Assembly: GCA_025354615.1 (NCBI GenBank)
Contig: JANXMO010000381.1
Location: 1-10,651, forward strand
Source: Burkholderiales bacterium
GTDB taxonomy: Bacteria > Pseudomonadota > Gammaproteobacteria > Burkholderiales > Burkholderiaceae_C
Reading direction: 5' to 3'
DNA: 10,651 nucleotides
Under the pieces are notes generated by a model, which was given only the letters and a program-made list of their open reading frames with translations, was not told the DNA's origin and ran no database searches. The translations under genes and the position numbers were made by a program. Each line of letters starts with the position of its first letter. Position 1 is the first letter of the stretch. This document shows, one piece after another, positions 1 through 8,591 of this stretch.

Positions 1-494
1 AACGCCTCGGCCACGTGTGACACGGCCATCTTCAACGGCGCCGTCACCGCCTGCACCAGTCCGCCCGGCAACGGCACCATGAAGAGCAGGAAGAACAGGA
101 AGAACAGGCCCCAGCGCAGGCCGCGCCGGCCTTTTGTCCACAACAGCAGCGCCGCCAGCAGGGGAATGTGCGACAGCACTTCCAGCGTGATCACGCTTTG
201 CGAACGGCCCACCACGTACAGACCCAGCGCCAGCGCCAGCGCGGCACTGCCAGCCCAGCGGTCAGGCGCATCGGGCAAGCTTTGCAGGGCTGCGCGGCGC
301 AGCCAGGCAATCCAGACCGTGACGGCCAGGATGATGGGGCCGTGGCCTTGGTCGTCGCTGGCCCAGACTGTGCCGGCCAGGGTTCGGTAGCTGGGCAACA
401 CCAGCAAAGCCACGCCTGCCAACATCAGCAGGGCGGGCCACGCTGGCAGGCCTGACGGCCTGGCAACGACGGGTGCAGCGTTCATCGATGCCAT
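1..494 (-). CDS. xrtB: Exosortase B (EpsH-type), 5' part only, cut by the left edge
   Basis: Polytopic inner-membrane cysteine protease/transpeptidase-like enzyme that recognises PEP-CTERM tails on exported proteins, associated with exopolysaccharide loci. Only the first 164 codons are present. The translation starts MASMNAAPVV and contains the XrtB-like signature DDQGHGPIILAV at about residues 45-56. Hydrophobic segments lie near residues 19-36, 52-66, 82-96, 106-119 and 127-141; the last ends in LFMVPLPGG, the conserved loop before the catalytic cysteine region in this family. The Cys, Arg and His catalytic residues would lie beyond the window. Start: ATG at 494 is preceded by AGGGG five bases away; an alternative in-frame ATG is at 485. 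The reading frame is open further upstream but has no usable start. It follows epsG by 92 bases, the same order as epsG-epsH in the Methylobacillus methanolan cluster (known from family knowledge). Confidence is high for exosortase and good for the B subtype. Confidence 0.88.
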   Translation of the reverse strand, partial: MASMNAAPVVARPSGLPAWPALLMLAGVALLVLPSYRTLAGTVWASDDQGHGPIILAVTVWIAWLRRAALQSLPDAPDRWAGSAALALALGLYVVGRSQSVITLEVLSHIPLLAALLLWTKGRRGLRWGLFFLFFLLFMVPLPGGLVQAVTAPLKMAVSHVAEA

Positions 495-586
495 GGCCGC
501 CCCTGCTGCCGGCCGCTGCCCGCCACTTTCGGGCTCGCCACAACAGCAGTGCCTTGCACGACGATGCGAAACAACGCCACGGCCGC
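495..586 (-). other. epsG-xrtB spacer, no element recognised
   Basis: A 92-bp G+C-rich gap separates the epsG stop from the exosortase start. The xrtB frame stays open through it but lacks ATG, GTG or TTG. I see no terminator stem with a T-run and no convincing promoter, so read-through from epsG is the simplest reading. Confidence 0.4.
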
Positions 587-1495
587 TTAAAACTCGTTGA
601 CCACGGCACCCAACACCTGGGTCGACCCTTCAACCAACGCCGCCACCAGTTCCTGGATCTTGGGCACGCGGGCCGCATTTTTGCGGGCCACCACCATGGC
701 GGCGCCGCAACGCGCGGCAATCACCATGGCGTCGCTGCCATAAATGGCTGCCGGCGTGTCGACCACCACGTGGTCGAACTTCAACATCAGCTCCCGCATC
801 AGCAGGCCGAAAGAGGGCCGTTCGATCAACTCCAACGGGTTGGGGGGCGTGGTACCGACCGGCAACACGAACAGGCTGGGCACGCCCGACACCTGTTGAA
901 TGACCCGCGCTTCCGCCCGGCCGGCCAGAATGCTGGACAGACCCGAAGTGCTTTCGATGCCGAACACCTTGTGCTGCCGCGGGCCGCGCATGTCGGCGTC
1001 GACCAGCAGCGTGCGGCCGCCCAGCTGCGCCAGCACCACCGCCAGGTTGGCACAGAAAAAGCTTTTGCCGTCCATCGTGTCAGGGCTGACGATTGCCACG
1101 GCACAGCGCTCGCGTCCTTCATTGAACAGCCGCATCATCAACTGGCTGCGGATGGCCCGAAAACTCTCCGCCTGCACGCCAAACGGCTGGTTCAACGCCA
1201 CCAGCTCGGGGCTGACCTTGCGCCGCTCTTCAGGCGCATAGGGGTAGTGAAACTGCTGCGCAAGCGCCGACATCACGTCGTCGGCATTGGCGAAGCCCAA
1301 GGCCACCGCAGCGTCCCCGAAGCGCAGGTTGTGCGCCCGCTGGTGGCGGACGATGGACTCGACCTGTTCGGCGCTCAAATTGCGTGTTTCGGCAATGATG
1401 CTGCCGATCGAACGGTCGGAAACCGTGTCGGGGCCCTGATCGCGTTGCGCCATCACAGCGTCCAGGTCGCTGTCAACGTTTTGGAATTGGGGCAT
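587..1495 (-). CDS. epsG: EpsG: chain-length-determinant partner ATPase (bacterial tyrosine-kinase family) with N-terminal MshEN-like domain
   Basis: A 302-residue cytoplasmic P-loop protein expected to dock on the inner-membrane chain-length protein EpsF and gate exopolysaccharide polymerisation and export. The C-terminal half has the BY-kinase/MinD-like layout: Walker A SPDTMDGKS (137-145, Lys144), Walker A' LLVDADMR (163-170, Asp166 and Asp168) and Walker B VVVDTPA (243-249, Asp246). Walker A lacks the usual second Gly (MDGKS rather than GxGKS). There is no C-terminal tyrosine cluster; the protein ends VVNEF, so autophosphorylation there is unlikely. Residues about 28-86 form a type II secretion E/MshEN-like domain with two 24-residue motifs (29-52 and 58-81) separated by five residues, suggesting cyclic-di-GMP binding. 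The start is three bases after the epsF stop and has no strong ribosome site, so it is probably coupled to epsF translation. The match is to the EpsG family of XrtB-linked loci. Confidence 0.92.
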   Translation of the reverse strand: MPQFQNVDSDLDAVMAQRDQGPDTVSDRSIGSIIAETRNLSAEQVESIVRHQRAHNLRFGDAAVALGFANADDVMSALAQQFHYPYAPEERRKVSPELVALNQPFGVQAESFRAIRSQLMMRLFNEGRERCAVAIVSPDTMDGKSFFCANLAVVLAQLGGRTLLVDADMRGPRQHKVFGIESTSGLSSILAGRAEARVIQQVSGVPSLFVLPVGTTPPNPLELIERPSFGLLMRELMLKFDHVVVDTPAAIYGSDAMVIAARCGAAMVVARKNAARVPKIQELVAALVEGSTQVLGAVVNEF

Positions 1496-1498
1496 GCG

Positions 1499-2932
1499 CT
1501 ATACCGGTTTGACGTGGGCAGCAGGCGCAGGCAACGCCCCTGCTGACGCGCCCAACAAGGGGCGATAACCCGCTTGAAAGCGCTTGGCATCGGGACGCGG
1601 CATCACGCCCAGCACCGGCAGATTGAGCGCATCGACGACATCTTCAGGCGAGCGGACACGCCGGTCAGCCAGCTCCATCAAGAGAATGACCGCCAGCGCC
1701 GCCAACAGGCCCACCGCGGTGGCCACCGCGGTGTTGACCCACAAGCGCGGCGATGACGGGCTCACCGGTGGCTGCGCCACCGTCAGCACGTTGACATAGC
1801 TCTGCGTCGACTGCGCTTCCATCGCCGTTTGGTTCATGCGTGCCGTCAGGCTGTCGTACAGGCGCTGGGCGTTTTCGACTTCGCGCTGCAGCACCATGCT
1901 TTCGTCCCGCACGGCCTTGGTGCGCAATACCTTGGCACGCTGCGACTGCAGCTCCCGTTGGGTTTGCGACTGGCGGCCACGGTTGATGGTGTTGGTCACG
2001 CCGACGCCGCCGGTCACGCGTTTGACTTCGGCGTCAACGCGGGCGCGCAGCTCGGCCACGTTGGCCTTGGTTTCCTGCACCTGCGGGTGCGCATCGCCCA
2101 GGCGCTGTGACAGCTCCTGCAAGCGCACTTCGCTGCGCGCCAGGTCACCCTTGAGGCCACTGATCAGGCTGTTGTTGAGCACCTCCTGGAGGCGGTCGCC
2201 CTGCGCGCCCTGCGCCTGGGCCTGGCGGCTCGATGATTCGGCCGACACCGATTCCATCTGCGTCACCTGGCTCGACAAATCGTTCAAGCGCGCGGTTTCG
2301 ATGTCCAGCCGCTCGTCGGACGCGATGATGCCGTTTTCCCGCTGGAACGCGGAATGGCGGGCCTGCGCCCGCTCCAGGTTGTCACGCGCATCCTTGACCT
2401 GCGCATTGAAAAACGTCGTGAACTGGCGGGCCGGGTCGACCCGCAGTTCCAGCGTGGTGGCAATATAGGCCTGCGCGAACGCATTCGCCAGGCCGGCGGC
2501 AAAACGCGGGTCAGCGCTTTGATAAATGACGTTGATCACATTGCTTTCGCGCGAGGGCTTGACCTCCAAGCCGTTTTGCAGGGTTGCCGTCAGCCACTGC
2601 TCGAGCGTGCCGCGCCCTTTGGCCGCGTCCTGCCATTGCTGGCGAATTTGCGGGCTTTCCAGCAGCTTCAGGTCGCGGATCACGCGCAACACCACGCGGT
2701 CGCTTTTCAGGATGTCGACCTGCGTGGCGAGAAAGCCGGAAGCGGCGTTGTTCGAATAGCCCGTGGCCGATACCGGGTCGGGCTTGACATCGACCACCAC
2801 GCTGGCGGTTGCGCTGTACTGCTTGGGCAGCAGCAGCGTGACGACGACCGCGCCTACAACCAGCAGTGCAAACACCAGCGCCGCAACCCGCCAGCGAGCG
2901 CGCAGGATGGCCAGGAATTGTCCGAATGTCAT
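1499..2932 (-). CDS. epsF: EpsF: Wzz/GNVR-type polysaccharide chain-length determinant
   Basis: A 477-residue inner-membrane protein of the PCP-2 (Wzz, EpsF) type that sets exopolysaccharide chain length and bridges the periplasm towards the EpsE channel. It has transmembrane segment 1 at about residues 15-36, a Wzz domain (about 37-165), a long periplasmic alpha-helical coiled-coil region rich in Gln, Arg, Glu and Ala (about 175-365), a GNVR-like stretch (about 345-395), the proline-rich Wzz motif PPVSPSSPR (388-396) and transmembrane segment 2 at about 399-419. A short cytoplasmic tail (420-477) carries no ATPase, which is supplied separately by EpsG, so the kinase is split. The frame is open for 36 more codons upstream, but these overlap epsE and look non-coding. 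The ATG at 2932 follows GAGAGG by five bases, a good ribosome site, and fits family N-termini (MTFGQFLAILRARWR). It lies 16 bases after the epsE stop. Confidence 0.93.
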   Translation of the reverse strand: MTFGQFLAILRARWRVAALVFALLVVGAVVVTLLLPKQYSATASVVVDVKPDPVSATGYSNNAASGFLATQVDILKSDRVVLRVIRDLKLLESPQIRQQWQDAAKGRGTLEQWLTATLQNGLEVKPSRESNVINVIYQSADPRFAAGLANAFAQAYIATTLELRVDPARQFTTFFNAQVKDARDNLERAQARHSAFQRENGIIASDERLDIETARLNDLSSQVTQMESVSAESSSRQAQAQGAQGDRLQEVLNNSLISGLKGDLARSEVRLQELSQRLGDAHPQVQETKANVAELRARVDAEVKRVTGGVGVTNTINRGRQSQTQRELQSQRAKVLRTKAVRDESMVLQREVENAQRLYDSLTARMNQTAMEAQSTQSYVNVLTVAQPPVSPSSPRLWVNTAVATAVGLLAALAVILLMELADRRVRSPEDVVDALNLPVLGVMPRPDAKRFQAGYRPLLGASAGALPAPAAHVKPV

Positions 2933-2948
2933 GCCCGCCTCTCTCTGT

Positions 2949-3812
2949 TCAAAACAGGCTTTCGCGCACGTAGACGACGTCGCTGTCCTGCAACGCGTCA
3001 TCCATCGCCGGCTGCAGCACCTGGGTTTTTCCATCGGCATTCTTGCGGTGGATGCGCAGACCTTTTTCAGTGCCCCGCAGCGTCAAGCCGCCGCCGGTGG
3101 CCAGTGCTTGCATGACCGTCATGCCGCGCTCGACGCGGATCGGCCCGGGGCGCTGCACCTCGCCGTAGATGTAGGCCATCGGCGCGCGCTCGACGTAGAG
3201 CACGTCGCCGTTTTGTACGATCACGTCGTCGTCGCGGTTGGCGCTGCGAAAAATCAACGGCAGATCGAGCACACGCCTGATCGGCCTGCCCTCACGCGTG
3301 CCGACCAGCGTCACCGTGTCGGCGCCGGTGGTCGCAATGCCGCCCGCCGTGGCCAGCAGGTCCGACAGGCGCATGTCAACCACTTCGAGTGGAAAGCGGC
3401 CCGGGCGGTTGACCTGGCCCAGCACCGATGCCTGGTTGCCGCGCACTTGCGACACCAGAATGCTGACCTGCGGCTGCTTGACGAAATTGCCGTTGCGCAA
3501 GCCGTCGGCAATCAGCTTTTCCGCCGTCGACACCGCCAGACCGCCAATTTGAACGCTGCCCAGCAGCGGGAAGCTGATGGTGCCGGCTTCGCCGATGCGC
3601 GACTCGAGCGTCAGGTCGGGGTTTTGGTAAACGCTGATGCGAATGACGTCGCCCGCACCCAGCCGGTATTCGGCCATCTGCGCTGCTTTGGGCACTGCCG
3701 CAGCGCCCGGTGCCGCGCCCTGCACCTGCGCCGTTGCCGCAGAGCTGGCTATTGCCAAAGTGATGGCGGCAAAGGCCAGCGCCATGTGTGAAAAACGTTG
3801 AATGATGTTCAT
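2949..3812 (-). CDS. epsE: EpsE: Wza-like polysaccharide export (OPX) protein
   Basis: A 287-residue exported protein of the outer-membrane polysaccharide export family, expected to form the periplasmic/outer-membrane conduit working with EpsF. It has an N-terminal signal peptide (about 1-28) with a hydrophobic core and an ATA|Q signal peptidase I site. No lipobox is visible, so unlike E. coli Wza it seems not to be a lipoprotein. The Poly_export domain begins YRLGAGDVIRISVYQNPDL (49-67) and runs to about 121. Two SLBB (beta-grasp) domains follow: one from ASVLGQVNRPGRFPL (128-142) and a second from AYIYGEVQRPGPIRV (213-227). The protein ends ESLF with no C-terminal amphipathic helix like the one that forms the Wza outer-membrane pore, so it may need a separate barrel partner (inference). 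The start ATG overlaps the epsD stop (ATGA), which implies translational coupling. The length is typical for EpsE of XrtB-linked clusters. Confidence 0.93.
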   Translation of the reverse strand: MNIIQRFSHMALAFAAITLAIASSAATAQVQGAAPGAAAVPKAAQMAEYRLGAGDVIRISVYQNPDLTLESRIGEAGTISFPLLGSVQIGGLAVSTAEKLIADGLRNGNFVKQPQVSILVSQVRGNQASVLGQVNRPGRFPLEVVDMRLSDLLATAGGIATTGADTVTLVGTREGRPIRRVLDLPLIFRSANRDDDVIVQNGDVLYVERAPMAYIYGEVQRPGPIRVERGMTVMQALATGGGLTLRGTEKGLRIHRKNADGKTQVLQPAMDDALQDSDVVYVRESLF

Positions 3813-4861
3813 TTGAAACCCAGACCAGAGCGGATAGAAGAAGCATCGAGTGCCGCGGTGCTGGCAGCGGCGGATGCCACCGGTGCAGCAGCCATGCTGG
3901 CACCGCTGACCACTGCGGACGCCGCTGACGCCGCTGACGCAGACGATGCTGCCGGTGTGGAAGCTGCCGGCGCCGCCGAGGCAGCCGCTTCTGCAAATTT
4001 ACCGACGTATTGAATCTTCGCCGCTGCGCGCAGTGATTTCATGTCGGCCTCGAGCAGCTTGCGGCGGGCGTCGTTCAGCAGGAATTGCTCGATGGCGGGT
4101 TTTGCACGCGTTTCATCGACCGGCTCGGAACGCGACCCCGCCATCACTACCACCTGCGCGCCGTTGGCCGAAGGCAGCAGCAGCGCCTGCCCCGTGTTGA
4201 GCTTTGCATACGTGTTCAACAGGTTCAGCGGCAGCTGCTCGGCAGCCCGCACCGACTGATTGCCCGAAAAACGGAAGTTGTTGGCTTTCAGGTATTCGAT
4301 GAAATCGCTGAGCGATTTCGCGGCCCGCAGCTGCTCGCGCAACACCGGCAATTGCTCGGGTGCGGCTTCAACCGACAATTCCTGCAAGCTGTAGACGCGT
4401 CGGGCGCTGAACAGCGCCGGGTTGTCTTCATAGTATTTTTTGACTTCTTCGGCGGTGGGTTTGGCCGCCGGCTCGCCGGCTTTTTCGGCATACGCGCGGG
4501 CGATAATTTCGCGCCGCGCGGCTTCAACTTGCTGCACCACACGCGGGTCCCGGTCCAGCCGCTGGTCTTCGGCTTTTTGCAGCACCACTTCCTGGTCGAT
4601 CAGACGCTCAAGGATTTGGCGGCTGGCGGCGTCAGCCTGCTCCGGCTTCAGGCCGCGCTGCTGCTGCAACACAAAATTGATCTGGTGAACGGTGATTTCT
4701 TCCTTGTTCACCTTGGCCGCCGTCTGCGAAGCCACTTTGTCTTTCTTTTTGTCGTCGCAACCGGCCAGGGCGACCGCCATACCCATCACCGCCACAACGG
4801 CCAGGCGACCCGCCCACCACCCAGCGCCTGAAACCCGGCGCGACTGAAAACTCGAAATCAT
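3809..4861 (-). CDS. epsD: EpsD: SurA/parvulin-like periplasmic lipoprotein (EpsD family peptidyl-prolyl isomerase)
   Basis: A 350-residue lipoprotein, probably a periplasmic folding factor for the export machinery and the first gene of the eps transcript. The signal sequence ends in the lipobox L32-A-G-C35. Asp36 at position +2 would, by the E. coli Lol-avoidance rule, favour retention in the inner membrane. Residues about 45-150 resemble the SurA N-domain (helical and charged, AAKVNKEEITVHQINFVLQQ). Residues about 150-265 match a strongly degenerate parvulin domain: the usual A-x-H-I-L strand reads RRVYSLQELSV and no clear catalytic His is seen, so isomerase activity is doubtful. Residues about 290-340 are a low-complexity Ala/Ser tail. 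The open frame extends 139 codons upstream into ubiE, but that part is not coding. ATG at 4861 is preceded by TTGGAG nine bases away; an in-frame ATG at 4891 has no ribosome site. Confidence is good for the family and low for activity. Confidence 0.88.
   Translation of the reverse strand: MISSFQSRRVSGAGWWAGRLAVVAVMGMAVALAGCDDKKKDKVASQTAAKVNKEEITVHQINFVLQQQRGLKPEQADAASRQILERLIDQEVVLQKAEDQRLDRDPRVVQQVEAARREIIARAYAEKAGEPAAKPTAEEVKKYYEDNPALFSARRVYSLQELSVEAAPEQLPVLREQLRAAKSLSDFIEYLKANNFRFSGNQSVRAAEQLPLNLLNTYAKLNTGQALLLPSANGAQVVVMAGSRSEPVDETRAKPAIEQFLLNDARRKLLEADMKSLRAAAKIQYVGKFAEAAASAAPAASTPAASSASAASAASAVVSGASMAAAPVASAAASTAALDASSIRSGLGFK
3842..3994 (-). repeat. Ala/Ser low-complexity tail of EpsD, including a 9-bp tandem repeat
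   Basis: This stretch encodes residues about 290-340 of EpsD, almost entirely Ala and Ser with a few Pro, Thr and Val. Inside it, at 3918-3940, the plus strand shows GACGCCGCT twice in direct tandem followed by a five-base partial third copy, encoding an Ala-Ala-Ser rhythm. It is probably disordered and may have grown by replication slippage. Confidence 0.75.
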
Positions 4862-4992
4862 CCGGATGCACTCCAAAATCGAAAAAAGCATGTCAGCCCA
4901 TTGGGGCGTTGATGGCGACACCAGTGTAGCGGTGCAGGGCATTGCGAATGCCTGCGCAATCAGGGGGTTGTTGCGGCGACCTTCACAGGCGC
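4862..4992 (-). promoter_or_regulatory. Spacer upstream of epsD: likely eps promoter region
   Basis: This is the largest intergenic gap in the window (131 bp), between the ubiE stop and the epsD start. Read on the minus strand it contains, at 4939-4952, GGCATTCGCAATGC, which has the GG-N10-GC spacing and the GGCA and TGC cores of a sigma-54 -24/-12 element. It would start transcription about 65 bases before the epsD ATG. The same place is an imperfect dyad (4934-4955; arms of nine and ten bases with one bulge, loop CGC). Just downstream is TACACT (4923-4928), a possible sigma-70 -10 box without a good -35 at normal spacing. No T-tract follows the dyad, so it does not look like a standard intrinsic terminator for ubiE. 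Which element is used cannot be decided by eye. Confidence 0.4.
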
Positions 4993-5724
4993 TCAACATT
5001 TGATGCCCACGTGAAGCGCCACCACACCGGCACTCAACGTGTGCACGTCGACATGGCCAAAGCCGGCCGCCTTCATCAGCGCTTTGAGCGCTGGCGCATC
5101 CGGGTGCATGCGGATGGATTCGGCCAGGTAGCGGTAGCTGGCGCCGTCGCCCGCCACCCACTGGCCGATGCGGGGCAGCACATTGAAGGAATACCAGTCG
5201 TAGGCTTTTTCGAGCGGCGCCGCCACCTTCGAGAATTCCAGCACCAGCAGGCGGCCGCCCGGGCGCAGCACGCGGCACATTTCGGCCAGGGCGACATCTT
5301 TGCGTGTCATATTGCGCAGGCCGAAGGCGACGCTGACCACATCGAAGCGATCGGCCGCAAACGGCAACGCCTCGGCGTCACAGATCGCCGTGGGCAACAA
5401 CAGGCCTTCGTTGATCAGCCGGTCGCGGCCGTGCTGCAGCATCGCCTCATTGATATCGGTGTGCACCACAGTGCCGCGCGTGCCCACCTGGCGCGCAAAC
5501 GCACGTGCCAGGTCGCCGGTGCCACCCGCAATGTCCAGCACCTGGTCGCCTTCACGCAGGCGTGCCACCGCCACGGCATACGCCTTCCAGGCGCGGTGCA
5601 GGCCCAAGGACATCAAATCGTTCATCACGTCGTAACGCGACGCGACCGAACTGAAAACGCCGCGCACACGGGCAGCCTTTTCGCGCTCGCCAACGGTCTC
5701 AAAACCGAAATGGGTGTTGCTCAT
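4993..5724 (-). CDS. ubiE: Ubiquinone/menaquinone biosynthesis C-methyltransferase UbiE
   Basis: A 243-residue SAM-dependent methyltransferase that C-methylates the demethylated quinone ring intermediate: 2-polyprenyl-6-methoxy-benzoquinol in ubiquinone synthesis and demethylmenaquinol where menaquinone is made. It has the class I Rossmann layout. SAM motif I is [12 protein letters not shown] (63-74), the acidic residue after strand 2 is in HTDINEAM (88-95), followed by CDAEALPF (115-122), VAFGLRNM (132-139) and the post-III segment [15 protein letters not shown] (151-165). The UbiE signature [14 protein letters not shown] (175-188) and [12 protein letters not shown] (197-208) are intact. The open frame runs 32 codons further upstream, but ATG at 5724 overlaps the DUF971 stop as ATGA, has AGGG five bases before it, and gives the standard N-terminus [11 protein letters not shown]. 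The length is normal. It is likely co-transcribed with the DUF971 gene. Confidence 0.97.
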   Translation of the reverse strand: MSNTHFGFETVGEREKAARVRGVFSSVASRYDVMNDLMSLGLHRAWKAYAVAVARLREGDQVLDIAGGTGDLARAFARQVGTRGTVVHTDINEAMLQHGRDRLINEGLLLPTAICDAEALPFAADRFDVVSVAFGLRNMTRKDVALAEMCRVLRPGGRLLVLEFSKVAAPLEKAYDWYSFNVLPRIGQWVAGDGASYRYLAESIRMHPDAPALKALMKAAGFGHVDVHTLSAGVVALHVGIKC

Positions 5725-6140
5725 GGCCGCCCTGCTTTCAAAGCGCCGGCTGGCGCGGGCGGCATGGGCGCATCGCGGTCCACGCCTGCGGCGGCCAGGC
5801 GCGCCTCGTATTGCTGCCACAGCTCGACCTGCTTCACGCCCAGATGATAGAGACAGTCCCAGGAAAAAATACCGCTGTCATGGCCATCGGAAAAGCGGGG
5901 CTGCACCGCGTAATTGCCGACCGGTTGCAGCGCCACCAAGCCGACTTCGCGCTTGCCCGTCTGCAGCACTTCCTGCCCCGGCCCGTGGCCCTGCACTTCG
6001 GCCGACGGCGAGTACACCCGCATCAACTCGAACGGAATACGAAACTGCCGCCCGTCGGAAAATGCCACTTCAAGCACCCGGGATTGCTGATGAACGGTGA
6101 TGGCGGTGGGATGCGGTGTGTCGGGCGTCAGGCCGGCCAT
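5721..6140 (-). CDS. DUF971 protein (gamma-butyrobetaine hydroxylase-like N-terminal domain)
   Basis: A 139-residue soluble protein made of a single DUF971/GBBH-like N-terminal domain. This domain also occurs at the N-terminus of gamma-butyrobetaine hydroxylases and fused to ApbC/HCF101-type iron-sulfur carriers, but its function as a stand-alone protein is not established. Visible family features: [20 protein letters not shown] (11-30), [21 protein letters not shown] (about 33-53), a central [22 protein letters not shown] segment (about 69-90) and [11 protein letters not shown] (91-101). A Pro/Ala-rich tail follows. No signal peptide or membrane segment is seen. Its stop overlaps the ubiE start by four bases. 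This pairing with ubiE is common in betaproteobacteria and suggests a shared transcript, not a proven shared function. The ATG at 6140 has only a weak ribosome site, but no better start is available. Confidence 0.9.
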   Translation of the reverse strand: MAGLTPDTPHPTAITVHQQSRVLEVAFSDGRQFRIPFELMRVYSPSAEVQGHGPGQEVLQTGKREVGLVALQPVGNYAVQPRFSDGHDSGIFSWDCLYHLGVKQVELWQQYEARLAAAGVDRDAPMPPAPAGALKAGRP

Positions 6141-6205
6141 AAAGCGCTGTGCAGGAAAAGGCGGCAGTGTAGCGAAGCGCGTTGGATCACGCTGAACAAG
6201 TCGCC
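6141..6205 (-). promoter_or_regulatory. Short spacer between tex and the DUF971-ubiE pair, possible promoter
   Basis: This 65-bp gap, read on the minus strand, contains CGCTACACTG (6165-6174), a plausible -10 box (TACACT) that is identical over ten bases to a sequence in the spacer before epsD. A TTGTTC lies upstream but 22 bases away, too far for a classical -35. No stem with a T-run that would end tex transcription is visible. Confidence 0.3.
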
Positions 6206-8548
<2,343 letters not shown>

Positions 8549-8591
8549 AGCGGCTTCGGAGGCGGCAAAGCGCGGCAGTGTGCCATAGGCC

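Noticed and set aside
262..720. Minus-strand open frame of 152 codons across the epsG end and the xrtB start
   Set aside because: It overlaps both in another frame, and its Arg/Trp/Pro-rich translation is nonsense-like, while xrtB in the correct frame gives a clear exosortase.
473..1546. Plus-strand open frame of 357 codons opposite epsG
   Set aside because: Same shadow effect; EpsG on the other strand has intact Walker motifs, while this frame gives a His/Gln/Arg-rich product with no family resemblance.
2763..3791. Plus-strand open frame of 342 codons opposite epsE
   Set aside because: Shadow of epsE; composition is biased and no domain is visible.
4862..5278. N-terminal extension of the epsD frame into ubiE
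   Set aside because: A signal sequence with lipobox begins right after the ATG at 4861, which has its own ribosome site; upstream codons overlap ubiE and the spacer.
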